Source: JAFDZV01 sp966128725 (GTDB lineage Bacteria; Bacteroidota; Ignavibacteria; OLB7). Taken from it: DNA of 64,000 nt. Shown one piece after another: positions 46,998 to 56,900 of the stretch. Numbering within the stretch: position 1 is the stretch's first letter; each line of letters begins with the position of its first letter. Both the position numbers and the translations under genes were made by a program. The stretch spans positions 29,832 through 93,831 of the forward strand of contig CBHYLN010000005.1 in assembly GCA_966128725.1 (NCBI GenBank), given 5' to 3'. The notes under the pieces were generated by a model. The model worked only from the letters and a program-made list of their open reading frames with translations, had not been told where the DNA came from and ran no database searches.

Positions 46998-47423
46998 ATG
47001 ATCACTTCAAGATTCCATTCTCGCACCGCACTATTGGGCATTGCCGCCGCGATAATCGCGATCGCAATGCTCGTAGCCTGGGGCAGGGCCTCGGCACAGG
47101 TTGTAGGGTGCTGCGCCACATATCCGGTGAGCGTTGCGAACACCGTGCCGGCTGCATGCTTCCCGCTTACGGTCACCACGCAGTGGAGCAACGGGCTTGT
47201 TGGCTCAAGCACACACCTTGCCCCGGGCGTTATCATTGTCACGGCTCCAAATCCTCCGGGCTGCTGGCAGTCGCCGCTCACCGGCCTTGCCATCAACGGC
47301 GTTGCGATCCCATTGCCGGCAGTGCTTCCACCGTGCATCGGGCCAATCAACATCGGTTGTGGCAACGTCACCATATGCTTTATCCGCACAGCCAGCGGGT
47401 GCATCGGCATCGGAATAAGCTGA
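46998..47423 (+). CDS. Small secreted Cys-rich protein (family copy C)
   Basis: This 141-residue protein has a signal peptide (TALLGIAAAIIAIAMLVAWG, cleavage near ASAQ) and 8 cysteines in the mature part. It aligns with copy E at 50397-50807: AACFPLTVTTQWSNG against AGCFPITIDSWWSDG, then NIGCGNVTICFI against VSICGGNKCVIA, and a late SGCIGI against NGCYQF. AAGGAG precedes the ATG by nine bases. It has its own strong terminator. No function is known. Confidence 0.8.
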   Translation: MITSRFHSRTALLGIAAAIIAIAMLVAWGRASAQVVGCCATYPVSVANTVPAACFPLTVTTQWSNGLVGSSTHLAPGVIIVTAPNPPGCWQSPLTGLAINGVAIPLPAVLPPCIGPINIGCGNVTICFIRTASGCIGIGIS

Positions 47424-47952
47424 CAGAGCACCGAAAATTCCTAATGCCATTATATGCGTGGGCACCATACGGGTGCCCACGCATATTTAACAACCACCAC
47501 TACCTGACAAACCGAAACGCACGAACGCCTTCAGGGCAATCATTCCACCGTGGTACACAATTAGGCACCCCCCTTTATGGGGCATCTTTCGCTCGGGATA
47601 TTTTCGCGATATATTTGCACCACACACGCCCACACGACAACCTCCCATTCAATCACGAACGAATTCGAGCGAGCACGGCAAACGCCAGAGGGTCCGGCGC
47701 GTTTGCATATGTGGCACTCTTAAGAGCACAGCGCTCGATCCATTTTCGCGAATACTGCTTCGACCACAGACAGACCAGGCTGGCAACTGCTAAACTGGCC
47801 GGGGAATGCCTTGCCCAAATTCGTAGATCGACCCTGCCAGCGAATCAGGAGCACGGGGACAGGGAAAGCAGAATGGCAACAGTGGACCAGAGATCGATTA
47901 ATACGGATTTATCCCCCGAACTTTTCACGTTCAACTCCAGAGGGAGAACATC
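47424..47952. other. Non-coding region between copy C and the secreted FlgD-like-tail protein
   Basis: It contains the terminator of copy C at 47452-47486. I see no gene in the remaining 460 bases, which are less GC-rich than average and may carry regulatory sequence for the secreted protein downstream. Confidence 0.4.
47452..47486 (+). terminator. Terminator after Cys-rich copy C
   Basis: ATATGCGTGGGCACC and GGTGCCCACGCATAT form a perfect 15-bp stem with a 5-base loop, followed by TTAA. Confidence 0.8.
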
Positions 47953-49338
47953 ATGATTTTTCCAACACATTATCGTGCGCCACATGCGCGCATCCGGATC
48001 TGGCAACGTTTTCTGATTGCCACGGTTATCACATGCTGGGCACTGGCGGCCGCAACGGCAAATGCGCAGGTCGACATCGTTATCAAGGATTGCCCGTCGG
48101 ATGTCGGCAATCAGCCGGACAACGCATGCTACGACTACTACTACAACAGCCCGGACATCTGGATCAGAAAGAACCCGGACAGTGGCACGGTGCACCAGAA
48201 CCCGACCGCGGGCAGCAACTGCTATGTGTACGTGCGGCTGACGAACATCGGCGCCACCGATCTTGGCTCAGGCGTCGTACACGTCTATTTCGGCAGCGCC
48301 AGTGTAAGCCTGGGCAACTGGCCCAGCCGTTGGGTAAGCTATGCGCCGGGCGGCGTTATCAAGGGCAATGAGATCGGCTCGCTGTGCGTCTCCGACATCC
48401 ATGCCGGGAACGACGCCATTGTCAGCATCCCGTGGTACAACGTGCCCGGCAACACAAGCGGCGACCACTGGTGCCTTGTGGCGCGTTTCGTGTCGGCGGA
48501 GGACCCGATGGCGTTCGCCGAAGGGCTGTACATCCACGACAACGTGATGAACAACAACAACATCGGCTGGAAGAACCTTACATCGATCACACCTTCGAGC
48601 AACAGCGGCACCATCGACATCTACAACGGGCATTATCGATGCGATGAGACGTCGATTTCCACGATTCATTTCGACGTGGCCGAAGGTGACGACGCATTGT
48701 TGGATTACACAACCATCAAGGTGGATCTGGGCGCCGATGGAATGGCCCTTTGGGAGGCGAACAACAAGAAGGGAACAGGCATTGTGGAGGCCGACGAAGA
48801 AAACACCATCAAGATCACCGATGCCCATTCTACCATCGAGCTGGAACTGGGTCCGGAGCAGGGCTTTGCCGCCGAAGTGCGTGTTGAATACAACCCGAAT
48901 ATTCCGGCCGCGGACGCCGACAAGGTGTATGGCTGGAACATCACCCAGACCGAGGCAGGGCGAACGGATGTGTTGGGCGGCGAAGCGTACGAGATATACC
49001 TGGCCGACCGCGAGGAGCTACAGGGCAAGGCTGTTCGGCGTTCGCAGCCCACAATTGGCAACCGGCTGGATCTGAATGTCCGGCCCAACATCGCGGCCGA
49101 GGCCACAACCATTGTGTATTCCCTGCCATTGGCTACGCGCGCCACGCTCGGCATCTACAACGCAAAGGGTGAGCTGGTGCGCATGCTGATGAACAACGAC
49201 ATGCGCAACGCGGGCGCCGGCGAACTGACGTGGGATGGCACCGGCGCCGATGGCATGATGGTGCCCAACGGCACATACTTCAGCCGGCTTGCCACACCGG
49301 AGGGCAACGTTGAGAAGCAGATAAAGATCGTACGCTAG
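47953..49338 (+). CDS. Secreted protein with FlgD-like/T9SS-type C-terminal tail
   Basis: This 461-residue protein begins with a signal peptide (FLIATVITCWALAAATANA, cleavage before QVD). The N-terminal half is an Ig-like/CARDB-like beta domain (SPDIWIRKNPDSG, CYVYVRLTNIGATDLGSG, HWCLVARFVS). The last 85 residues (ATLGIYNAKGELVRML, GELTWDGTGADGMMVPNGTYFSRL, KQIKIVR) match the FlgD Ig-like or T9SS sorting pattern. AGGGAG lies upstream of the ATG. It is probably cargo of the Type IX system, exported to the surface or medium. It sits among the small Cys-rich genes. Activity is unknown. Confidence 0.85.
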   Translation: MIFPTHYRAPHARIRIWQRFLIATVITCWALAAATANAQVDIVIKDCPSDVGNQPDNACYDYYYNSPDIWIRKNPDSGTVHQNPTAGSNCYVYVRLTNIGATDLGSGVVHVYFGSASVSLGNWPSRWVSYAPGGVIKGNEIGSLCVSDIHAGNDAIVSIPWYNVPGNTSGDHWCLVARFVSAEDPMAFAEGLYIHDNVMNNNNIGWKNLTSITPSSNSGTIDIYNGHYRCDETSISTIHFDVAEGDDALLDYTTIKVDLGADGMALWEANNKKGTGIVEADEENTIKITDAHSTIELELGPEQGFAAEVRVEYNPNIPAADADKVYGWNITQTEAGRTDVLGGEAYEIYLADREELQGKAVRRSQPTIGNRLDLNVRPNIAAEATTIVYSLPLATRATLGIYNAKGELVRMLMNNDMRNAGAGELTWDGTGADGMMVPNGTYFSRLATPEGNVEKQIKIVR

Positions 49339-49369
49339 ACACGATTGACCGTTCGTGTCGCGATGCCAC

Positions 49370-49407
49370 GTACCCCGCCTGTTGCCATCTGGTCTCAGGC
49401 GGGGTAC
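49370..49407 (+). terminator. Terminator after the secreted FlgD-like-tail protein
   Basis: GTACCCCGCCTG and CAGGCGGGGTAC form a perfect 12-bp stem with a 14-base loop, followed by CTTGTTT. Confidence 0.75.
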
Positions 49408-49701
49408 CTTGTTTGGGCGCCACGGCACGGAACGGCTTAATAGGCACCACCGCACCGACACCGCAACTGCACCCCCTGGTTCAGGGCAACACTGCACGGC
49501 ACGTGAGTCTCCCACCGGCGTACACGGTACACACTCATGTACTCCCATCACGGGTATGCAATGCGCAAATTGTTGGCATGGATTGGAACCCACCCCCTTG
49601 CAATCCGCCTGGCGCTGGCGACGAAGGTCGGGTCCCGGCATCATCCACTCCTACGGCGCACTAACAATCTTTGTTCAACCTTTGTACCCGATGGAGGGCA
49701 T
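49408..49701. other. Non-coding leader region of Cys-rich copy D
   Basis: An open frame reaches back to 49537 in the phase of copy D, but it lacks a ribosome site and secretion signal, so I treat it as untranslated. No other element is clear. Confidence 0.4.
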
Positions 49702-50112
49702 ATGGCCAATCCAAACAATTCCCTGCGCGCTATCGCGTGGGCCGTCGTAATGGCAGTGGCAATCGTTGCAGGCGCAGGCACGGCGCGGGCTCAGTGCACC
49801 GGCAATTTTCACGTGGCCGGATTTCCTGAAGGCGGCACATGTTTCTACGTGTCGTTTCCGCCGTGCTACGAGATTTCCGGCACCAATTATCTGACCTTCC
49901 CGGCCAATGGGACATACGCGCGTGCGCTGTGCTGCGCACCGGATCCCGGCCATTACCTTTCGCTTCTGGTTGCGGGCACACCCGTTGGAGCCGGGGAATC
50001 CCGGACTATCACTACCGAATGCGGTTGCGTTGATGCATCCGTGGGATTGCCCGATGCCGGCGGCGTTGTGGACGTTTATCTGACATTGCTCAAGGCCGGC
50101 TCGTGCCCGTGA
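49702..50112 (+). CDS. Small secreted Cys-rich protein (family copy D, divergent)
   Basis: This 136-residue protein has a signal peptide (AIAWAVVMAVAIVAGAGTARAQ) and 8 cysteines. Placement in the family rests on size, secretion signal, even cysteine count and location between copies C and E; the sequence itself (CFYVSFPPCYEI, ALCCAPDPG, ECGCVDASV) aligns only weakly with the others. GGAGGG precedes the ATG. It is followed by a long hairpin. Confidence 0.72.
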   Translation: MANPNNSLRAIAWAVVMAVAIVAGAGTARAQCTGNFHVAGFPEGGTCFYVSFPPCYEISGTNYLTFPANGTYARALCCAPDPGHYLSLLVAGTPVGAGESRTITTECGCVDASVGLPDAGGVVDVYLTLLKAGSCP

Positions 50113-50132
50113 TGCAACGCATTCTTCATAAT

Positions 50133-50170
50133 CGGGATTTTGAGGAGCCAAACTTCTCCTAAAAATCCCG
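50133..50170 (+). terminator. Hairpin after Cys-rich copy D
   Basis: CGGGATTTT and AAAATCCCG pair, extended inward by AGGAG/CTCCT after one mismatch, with an 8-base loop. The A-rich 3' arm makes it look like a bidirectional terminator. Confidence 0.65.
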
Positions 50171-50396
50171 TATGGCAATGGATACATGCCCGAACACTCG
50201 GCTCGGGATCATCGGCATGGCGCTGAATGCTCGGGGCAGTCACCTGCCGCTCACATCTCCGCGCGCACCATCACAATCATTTAACACCGGTTCGTTGTTA
50301 AGGCCGTGGAATCCCCTTGCGCACGCCCCGCCAGCGCGGTACTATTACACGCCCGCTCATCCCCCACATTCGCAACTCGATTTCCAGAGGCATCTC

Positions 50397-50807
50397 ATGT
50401 TTACGAGCTTTCCTCGCGTGGCTGCATTTGTCGCAATCGTGGCCATCGGCATCGCATTTCTTTCGTCTCGCGCGCAAACGCAATGCACGTGCACCAGCTA
50501 TGTGGTCTCGGCATCGATGGGGTTGGGGGCCGGTTGTTTTCCAATTACCATCGATTCCTGGTGGAGCGACGGGGCGGGAAATTCCCATACCGAACAGGCC
50601 ATCAAGAACGGAACGGGATCATCATCCTACACCATTTCCCCGTGCGCCGACAGCACGCTCGACTCCTTCAAGGTTAATGGTGGCGCAACCATTCTCCCCG
50701 GAGTTCCCACGAACGTCTCGATCTGCGGCGGCAACAAGTGCGTGATCGCCACGGTTTTGAACGGCTGCTACCAATTCCACATTTCCAGCGGCCCCTGCTC
50801 TCCGTAA
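50397..50807 (+). CDS. Small secreted Cys-rich protein (family copy E)
   Basis: This 136-residue protein has a signal peptide (AAFVAIVAIGIAFLSSRAQ) and 8 cysteines in the mature part. It is a clear paralogue of copy C: both carry a CFP[IL]T[IV] block, an aromatic Trp-Ser-[ND]-Gly turn, a late GGN/GCGN-cysteine motif and a terminal cysteine. AGAGG stands upstream of the ATG. It converges on copy B across a shared terminator. Confidence 0.8.
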   Translation: MFTSFPRVAAFVAIVAIGIAFLSSRAQTQCTCTSYVVSASMGLGAGCFPITIDSWWSDGAGNSHTEQAIKNGTGSSSYTISPCADSTLDSFKVNGGATILPGVPTNVSICGGNKCVIATVLNGCYQFHISSGPCSP

Positions 50808-50870
50808 CAGTCCTGGAACGCACGGGCGGGCGGTACGACCATCCGGCTGCCGCGTGCCCCAACAACAGAC

Positions 50871-50904
50871 ACGGCCCGGCAAGTGTCCCCGCTTGCCGGG
50901 CCGT
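50871..50904. terminator. Bidirectional terminator between Cys-rich copies E and B
   Basis: ACGGCCCGGCAAG and CTTGCCGGGCCGT form a perfect 13-bp stem with an 8-base loop, followed by TTTAC on the plus strand. Confidence 0.85.
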
Positions 50905-50931
50905 TTACATATCACCTGCATATCCCGCCAA

Positions 50932-51357
50932 TCAGCACGGTTTGCACGGACCCAGCGCCGGCGTTATGTCCAGCGTGGCACATCCGGTTATCGGATCGAT
51001 CGTCAGGCACGCATCCACGCAGCAACCGAAATCGGCGCCCACGTTGAAGATGCAGCCCGTGGCATCCAATTCCTGCTTCTGGATAAGGCAGTTGACGATG
51101 GTCACCTGCGCGCCGTCCTCGCATGGAACCAACACCTCGGTGCCCGGCGAAACCGTTACGATCGGGCTCGGCAGCGTTGGGTAGATCACCACAACGCCCA
51201 CATCGCATCCAACTTTTTTGTCGACGCGGATCTTGATGTCCGGACATTTACACGGATTGATGATACCGAACGCCTGCGCCGCGAGATTGCTCGCGGCCGC
51301 CAGACCAAATACTGCCGCAAGGCAGACAAGTCGCAGCCAGATGGTTCTGCGCTTCAT
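50932..51357 (-). CDS. Small secreted Cys-rich protein (family copy B)
   Basis: This 141-residue protein has a signal peptide (WLRLVCLAAVFGLAAASNLAAQ) and 12 mature cysteines. It is the close relative of copy A at 19943-20359: the PGTEVLVPC, TGCIFN and CCVDACLTI blocks occur in the same order and spacing. AGGAG is six or seven bases before the ATG. The two relatives lie 30 kb apart, so the pair was made by dispersal rather than a recent tandem duplication. Confidence 0.8.
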   Translation of the reverse strand: MKRRTIWLRLVCLAAVFGLAAASNLAAQAFGIINPCKCPDIKIRVDKKVGCDVGVVVIYPTLPSPIVTVSPGTEVLVPCEDGAQVTIVNCLIQKQELDATGCIFNVGADFGCCVDACLTIDPITGCATLDITPALGPCKPC

Positions 51358-51762
51358 GATATACTCCTGTGAAGATTGATGTTGATCGATGGAAATCGGA
51401 CGATATCGCACACACCGCCGTACGCGTCCCGGCGTCGGCGGCAATTATGCGCGATCCCGCCACATACACCCCCCGCGCATGTCCCGGAGCGTGAAGCGCA
51501 CGCCATGCAGTATCGCTCCTTGCAGGCCATCGTGCCAGTACATGCTTGTGTACCCGCGCTGCGCTCGACTCAGCGGTCAGCCTACCCAACTCGGCAATTC
51601 CGAGCGGAACGGCACTGTCATCGGCATATGGTGGCAAGGATCGGTACCCCTTCAACAAAAAACCCGGAGGCGATTGCATCGCAATCACCTCCGGGTTCAT
51701 CATCGACCATCAAACAGCTCGCGGCATTCATACCGCAAGGGCGATTCCGCCGCTGGCAGCCC
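51358..51762. other. Intergenic region between copy B and the fibronectin-type gene
   Basis: It holds the terminator of the surface operon at 51661-51697 and the upstream region of copy B. I see no gene. Confidence 0.45.
51661..51697 (-). terminator. Terminator of the beta-barrel/TANFOR/fibronectin operon
   Basis: AACCCGGAGGCGATTGC pairs with GCAATCACCTCCGGGTT with one mismatch around a 3-base loop. On the minus strand the stem runs into TTTTTTG, a proper intrinsic terminator about 65 bases after the last stop. Confidence 0.88.
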
Positions 51763-53952
51763 CTATCGCACCCGTTGCACGTGCACGGCGGCACGGTCGC
51801 TCAGGCGGGATTCGGCGCCGCTGTCGGCAATCACCTTCACGGCGTACTCCACGGTTGCCCCCTCCGGCGCGCCGTCCACGAATGAGCTGGCCGCACGGTC
51901 CTTCACCACGGCGATCATCGTGGGTGGGATACCGTCGGCACCACGGTAAATCAGGTATCGGAAGTTCTCGCGCAGGCCAGGGTAGTTCCAGCGCAGGCGC
52001 ACCTCACCGCGCGCCGAATCGTACTCGGCACGCACGTCGGTCACCGTTGGGCGGATACCGGTATCGTACGTTTCGGCGCTCACGATGTTGGAGAGTTCCG
52101 ATTGCAGGCCGGCGCTGTCGGCCGCGCGCATCGCATAGTCGTACCGAGCGTGCGACTCGCCAATCATGTCAACGAACATCGAGTCATCGCGCCCAACGTT
52201 CGCCACGCTGTCCCACCGCTCAACACCCGTTGCCCGCCGATACAGGATATGGCGCTTGAGATCGCGGCTGGAGCTTGGCACGAACTCCAGCACCACGGAG
52301 GTATCGGTGGAGTGAACGCCGGTAACCACCGGCGGTACCGGCGGGATAACATCCGGACGCGGCACGGCCAGCATGTCCGAGAGCTCGGACTCGTTGAAGT
52401 GATAATCCAGCGCCACAAGCCGGTAATACACGTACTTGGTCAGCGTGCGAACCTCAACCGTATCAACGATCACCGTATCGCGCATCCGCGCCGCATCCCC
52501 GGCGCCGAACGTTTCCATCACGGCGCTGAACTCGTGGTCCGGATCGTTCGAGCGCAGCACACGATAACCCATCACATCGGGCTCCGAGTTCGGGCGGAAC
52601 ACCAGGCGCACAATGCCGTTGGTATCCATCGTGCCCTTCACCCATTGCGGCGCGCCGGGGGGCGTGCTGTCGACGAACGTCACGTATGCGCTGAACGATC
52701 GGCTGACATTGCCGCCGCTGTCCACCGCCTCCACGCGATAATACGTAGTGCCGGCAGCCACACGCAGCGTATCGAAGAACTCGCGGGCGCCGGGCGCCAG
52801 CAACGCCCTGGTAACCCGTGGGAACCGACCGGCGTCGGCGGTGTCGCGGCCGATATGGAAGCCCGCAAGATCGGCCGCAACCGGCTCCGGCATGTCCCAC
52901 GTAACATGCACCACACGCGGCGGCAGATGCTCCGCATGCGCGGTAGGCATGCCCGGCGGCGTACGGTCGCGTGGGATGCCCACCACCTCGCCAAGCACCT
53001 CCTCGTCGCCGAACGCCGTCATCCCGATCACACGGTACGTGTACCGGCGACCGTTCACCAGCGCGGTATCCACGTAACTCTCGATGTCGTTCTCGGTGGT
53101 TGCCGCGCGAAGCGTCACGATGGGCACGCGAGTAAGCCGGACAAACGTGGCGCCGTTATCGGACGAACGATCCACCACGTAACCGGAGTATTCGGCCAGC
53201 GCCCACCATTGCAGGATCACCGTGCCGTCCTGGCCAACCGCGCCCACCGCATCGGGCCGCTTCACAGGCGTGTAAACCTCGGCCGGCACCGTGAACTCAC
53301 CGGGCCGCACGGTGTACGGCTCGGCGCGCCCAAGGAACCGCACGCGGTACACGTATGCCTGCCCGGGCTTTGCCGTGCGATCCACATAACGCAGCCCCAG
53401 CCCCTGCGCCGCCGGCACACTCCGCTCGGCCGCCAGCAGGGCCATGCCGTACTGCATCTCGAACTGGTTCTTGCTCTCCAGCATCGCCTTCAGGTCATCG
53501 TCACCGCTGCCGCCATTGATGCGCACCTCGGCGCCGTCCGGCTCGGCAAGGGCCTGGGCAACCTGCATGTACTGGCTCTGGAGTGTATCGGCCGCGCTTC
53601 CGTTGGCCATGCGGCCTTCAACAACCTCGGCCGCCGAAAGCCATTGTTCCGGCGTCCACGGCATCACGCGAGCGGCAACGCTTTCAAAGGCGCCGACCTT
53701 TCCCTTGCGGTCAACCGGCGCCCGCTCGATAGCGTATCCGGCGTTCAGGCCCGCACGCCAGGCCAACGCCTTCTCGGGCGCCCACCGAAGCACAATCGAA
53801 TCGGCATAACGTCGAGCTGTCATCTTCACGCTGATTGCCAGCGCGGCATTCGGGTCGATATCACCCTGAGCATATCCGGTGCTCGCGGCAACCAGCATCA
53901 CGGCTGCCCAAAGAACACATCGGCGCGTCAGAATCTTGTGCGTGTTGTTCAT
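51763..53952 (-). CDS. Secreted fibronectin type III-like repeat protein
   Basis: This 729-residue protein begins with a signal peptide (CVLWAAVMLVAASTGYAQ). From about residue 220 it is a chain of four or five FnIII-like modules, seen as repeated TPPG/IPPVPP linkers, xxVxLxW strands (VILQWWALAEYSGYVV, VVHVTWDMPE, EVRLRWNYPG) and YxYRVxA/DxxGNxS endings. The N-terminal 200 residues are distinct (VLRWAPEKALAWRAGLNAGYAIER). It starts 4 bases after the giant TANFOR-like gene and ends the operon. It is probably a surface partner of the two upstream products. Confidence 0.85.
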   Translation of the reverse strand: MNNTHKILTRRCVLWAAVMLVAASTGYAQGDIDPNAALAISVKMTARRYADSIVLRWAPEKALAWRAGLNAGYAIERAPVDRKGKVGAFESVAARVMPWTPEQWLSAAEVVEGRMANGSAADTLQSQYMQVAQALAEPDGAEVRINGGSGDDDLKAMLESKNQFEMQYGMALLAAERSVPAAQGLGLRYVDRTAKPGQAYVYRVRFLGRAEPYTVRPGEFTVPAEVYTPVKRPDAVGAVGQDGTVILQWWALAEYSGYVVDRSSDNGATFVRLTRVPIVTLRAATTENDIESYVDTALVNGRRYTYRVIGMTAFGDEEVLGEVVGIPRDRTPPGMPTAHAEHLPPRVVHVTWDMPEPVAADLAGFHIGRDTADAGRFPRVTRALLAPGAREFFDTLRVAAGTTYYRVEAVDSGGNVSRSFSAYVTFVDSTPPGAPQWVKGTMDTNGIVRLVFRPNSEPDVMGYRVLRSNDPDHEFSAVMETFGAGDAARMRDTVIVDTVEVRTLTKYVYYRLVALDYHFNESELSDMLAVPRPDVIPPVPPVVTGVHSTDTSVVLEFVPSSSRDLKRHILYRRATGVERWDSVANVGRDDSMFVDMIGESHARYDYAMRAADSAGLQSELSNIVSAETYDTGIRPTVTDVRAEYDSARGEVRLRWNYPGLRENFRYLIYRGADGIPPTMIAVVKDRAASSFVDGAPEGATVEYAVKVIADSGAESRLSDRAAVHVQRVR

Positions 53953-53956
53953 AAGG

Positions 53957-56900
53957 TTACCGTTGCTCCGCGTTATTGCCAATGCCCGCAACCGCGTTCG
54001 CCGGCGTGTTGAACACATATGTTTCGGTCTGCTTGATATCGGTGTTGTTGCTGCGGCGCTTGGCCACAACCCACGCGTTGTTCTTGAACTCCCACAACGT
54101 GCCCACCACCGTTATCCTGTACTGCGAGCTCGAATCCCAGTTCCTGGTGCTGTTGATGAACGCCTGGGCAGCGCTGTTGGAGAAGCCGAAGTTGTCGGTT
54201 TCAACGGGCTGGACCTCGGGGTCGTTCATGGCATTGTTATGCCCTGCGTTAACAGCGGCATTGCCGTGCGGAGCGCCACCACCACCAACGGGCTGGTTGA
54301 TAACCACGCCAACACCGGGATTGGCATTGCGCCGCAGATTCTGCTGCCCGCCAACCTGCGGGCCGCCCTGTGGCTGCCCGCCATCGTTCATCATGATATT
54401 CTGGTTGCCCTGATTGTTCATCTGCAGCGGCGCCTTCAGGCGGTACAGGTACGCGCCCAGGGCATCCTTTGCCGATACAATCGTCTGCGCCACCCACGTC
54501 CCCTGCACGCGCTTATCCACGGTAACCGTGTAACGCGCCTGGAACGTGCGGTTGATCATGTCGCCGGCCGCACCGCCGGTCTGCTCCTGCATGTCGAACG
54601 ATTCGTTCGGCGGGAAGGAGTAGATCACGCGCACCGGCTCGGTGACCGGCACACCGGTAGCGTTGTTGGCGGGCTCGATGCTGGCGATCAGCTTCGTGGC
54701 CTGCTCGGCGCCAACATCCTGTGCCGCAACCGAGGGGCCGCTGGGCGGCGCCGGATTGCACTTGGTGCCCACGTTGATCTCGGCGGTGAAGTTGCCGCTG
54801 AACGCACCCGCCAGCACGCTGAACGATCCGGCGGCCGCACCCTCCAGCCACGAGGGCTTCGGGAAGCCGGCCAGCAGATACGCGCCCAGCTTCAGGCTTG
54901 CGATGTTGATATCGCAACCGTTCTCATGCTTCTTCTCGCAGCATACACACAGGCACGGCTTGCAATCCTTGGGCTCGATATGGATGCTGGCGCTTGCGAT
55001 GGCGTAGGCCGCCACATTGCCCTGCACATACCACATGTTCATGCCCTCCAGCAGCCCGCCGCCGGAGCAACCCGTGCCGTCGGGATATCGCAGCAGCGAA
55101 AGGTTCATCTCGAAACCCCCGGCCGCCTGATAGCGCACATTGACACGGCCGAACAGATGCTTGTCGCGCTGGCCGGTGTTGAAGCCGGTCTCCAGGCCGG
55201 CCGCGAAACCGTTGCCGGAGATGGCGCTGGTTGTTGCCGACGCGCTGGGCGGCGAAAGGCTGCTTGATACGCTGGCCAGCCCGTTCAGTGTGCGCTGCGT
55301 GAAGCCGCTGGGCGGCGAGATGTTCTTGCCGAACATGAAGTACGAGTTCGAGCTGATCGTGGTGCCCAGCATGTCCACATTCAGCGTCACACGGTTCACC
55401 GGATCGCCCAGCTTCACGTACCAGATTCCGGTTTTCCCCTCAAGGTGAACCTTCAACGCACCGTTGCCCGTCACCGGCGGCTTGTTCACGTTCACCGTGG
55501 CGTTCAGGTCGAAGATCTTCGCGATGAAATCATACTGCAGATTCAACGAGCCGTACACCGGCGCCTTGTTGCGCTCGGTAAGCCGTGCCTTCAGCCACAG
55601 GTCGCCGGATACGCCCAGCTTGCTCATGCCGCCGGAGTTGGTGAACTGGCCGGCCAGGCCGATATCGCAGTTCATCTTCGAGGGGTCCGGCGTGGTGCCC
55701 AGCACCGCCTTCACACCAAATCCGAAACCGATGTTCGGGTCCGGCGTCATCACCGCGCCGGAGTTTGGCGCCTGCGTGGTGGTGTTGGCCGCGGCCACCG
55801 TGGCCACGTTCGGCTTGGCGCCGGTCATGTCCACGTTCACGCGCCGCCATGCCGATGCGCCGAAACCGTAGAACGCGTATCCCGGCACAAACGGAATGCC
55901 CGGCGGCGGCAGGATGGCCTTGGCGTCCACGTACCAATACCGGTAGCGCGTGTTGGCGTTGCTCACCTTCGAGCCGAACCGCGCGTTGGCGCTTACCTCC
56001 ATCTGCAGGGAGTTGAACGTTGCCTTCAGCGACGCGACAAAGCCGTCGCCCCAGGTGGGGTCGCTGTTGTAGAAATCGAGCTGGCCATCCAGCTTCACCG
56101 CCGCAAGGTTGGCGAACACCGTGATCTTCGTGACGTTGAAATCCAGGAACGCCGGCGTGAACTTGAACTTGGCATCGCCGGTGGATTTCTTCACCGCGCC
56201 CAGCACCTCGAATCCGCCGGTGCCGCCGATGCGGTTGGAGTCAAGGCTGACCACCAGATTGAACTTCACGTTGGCGCGGGCAACCTCGCCGGCCTGCGCG
56301 GCGGGCTGCGTGAACTTGATGTCCTTGATCGTCACGGGGAACTTGGCCAGCTTCTTCTGCGGGCTGGCGAAGCTCCAGTTGCCGTCGGTGAACACCATCT
56401 TGCCGGTGGAGTCGTTGTAGTTGATGCCCAGATTCTCGAACTCCGGCGACATGTCCACCTTGATCTTCTTCGGCCCTATCGTGATCTCCTTGTCGTTCCA
56501 TCCAACCTCGCCGTTCAGCTTCAACGCGAACGTTGGCGCCGCCTTCGAGATGGACATCGTCAGCGCCGAGGTCCCGTTCAACTTCAGCTTGGCGCCGGCG
56601 AACAACGAGAACGTAAGCGAGTCCTTCGGCGTCATCGAGAAATCGAACCGCTTCTGCGTGTTGTTGAACAACGCCTTGTACATCAGCGCGTTGGTGACCG
56701 TAGTGTCGGTCACCGGCAGCGTAAGCTTGCCGCGCATGTACGCCTGCGTAAGCGTGCTGTTGACAAACACCGCGCGCACCGTATCCACGCTTGCGCGCAG
56801 CCGGTTCAGATTGGCGTCGGGGTACTGTATCACGTTGGCGGCAATCAGGTCGCCGGTGAATCCTGTTTTGGCGATGATCAGATTGCGGGCGATGCCCACC

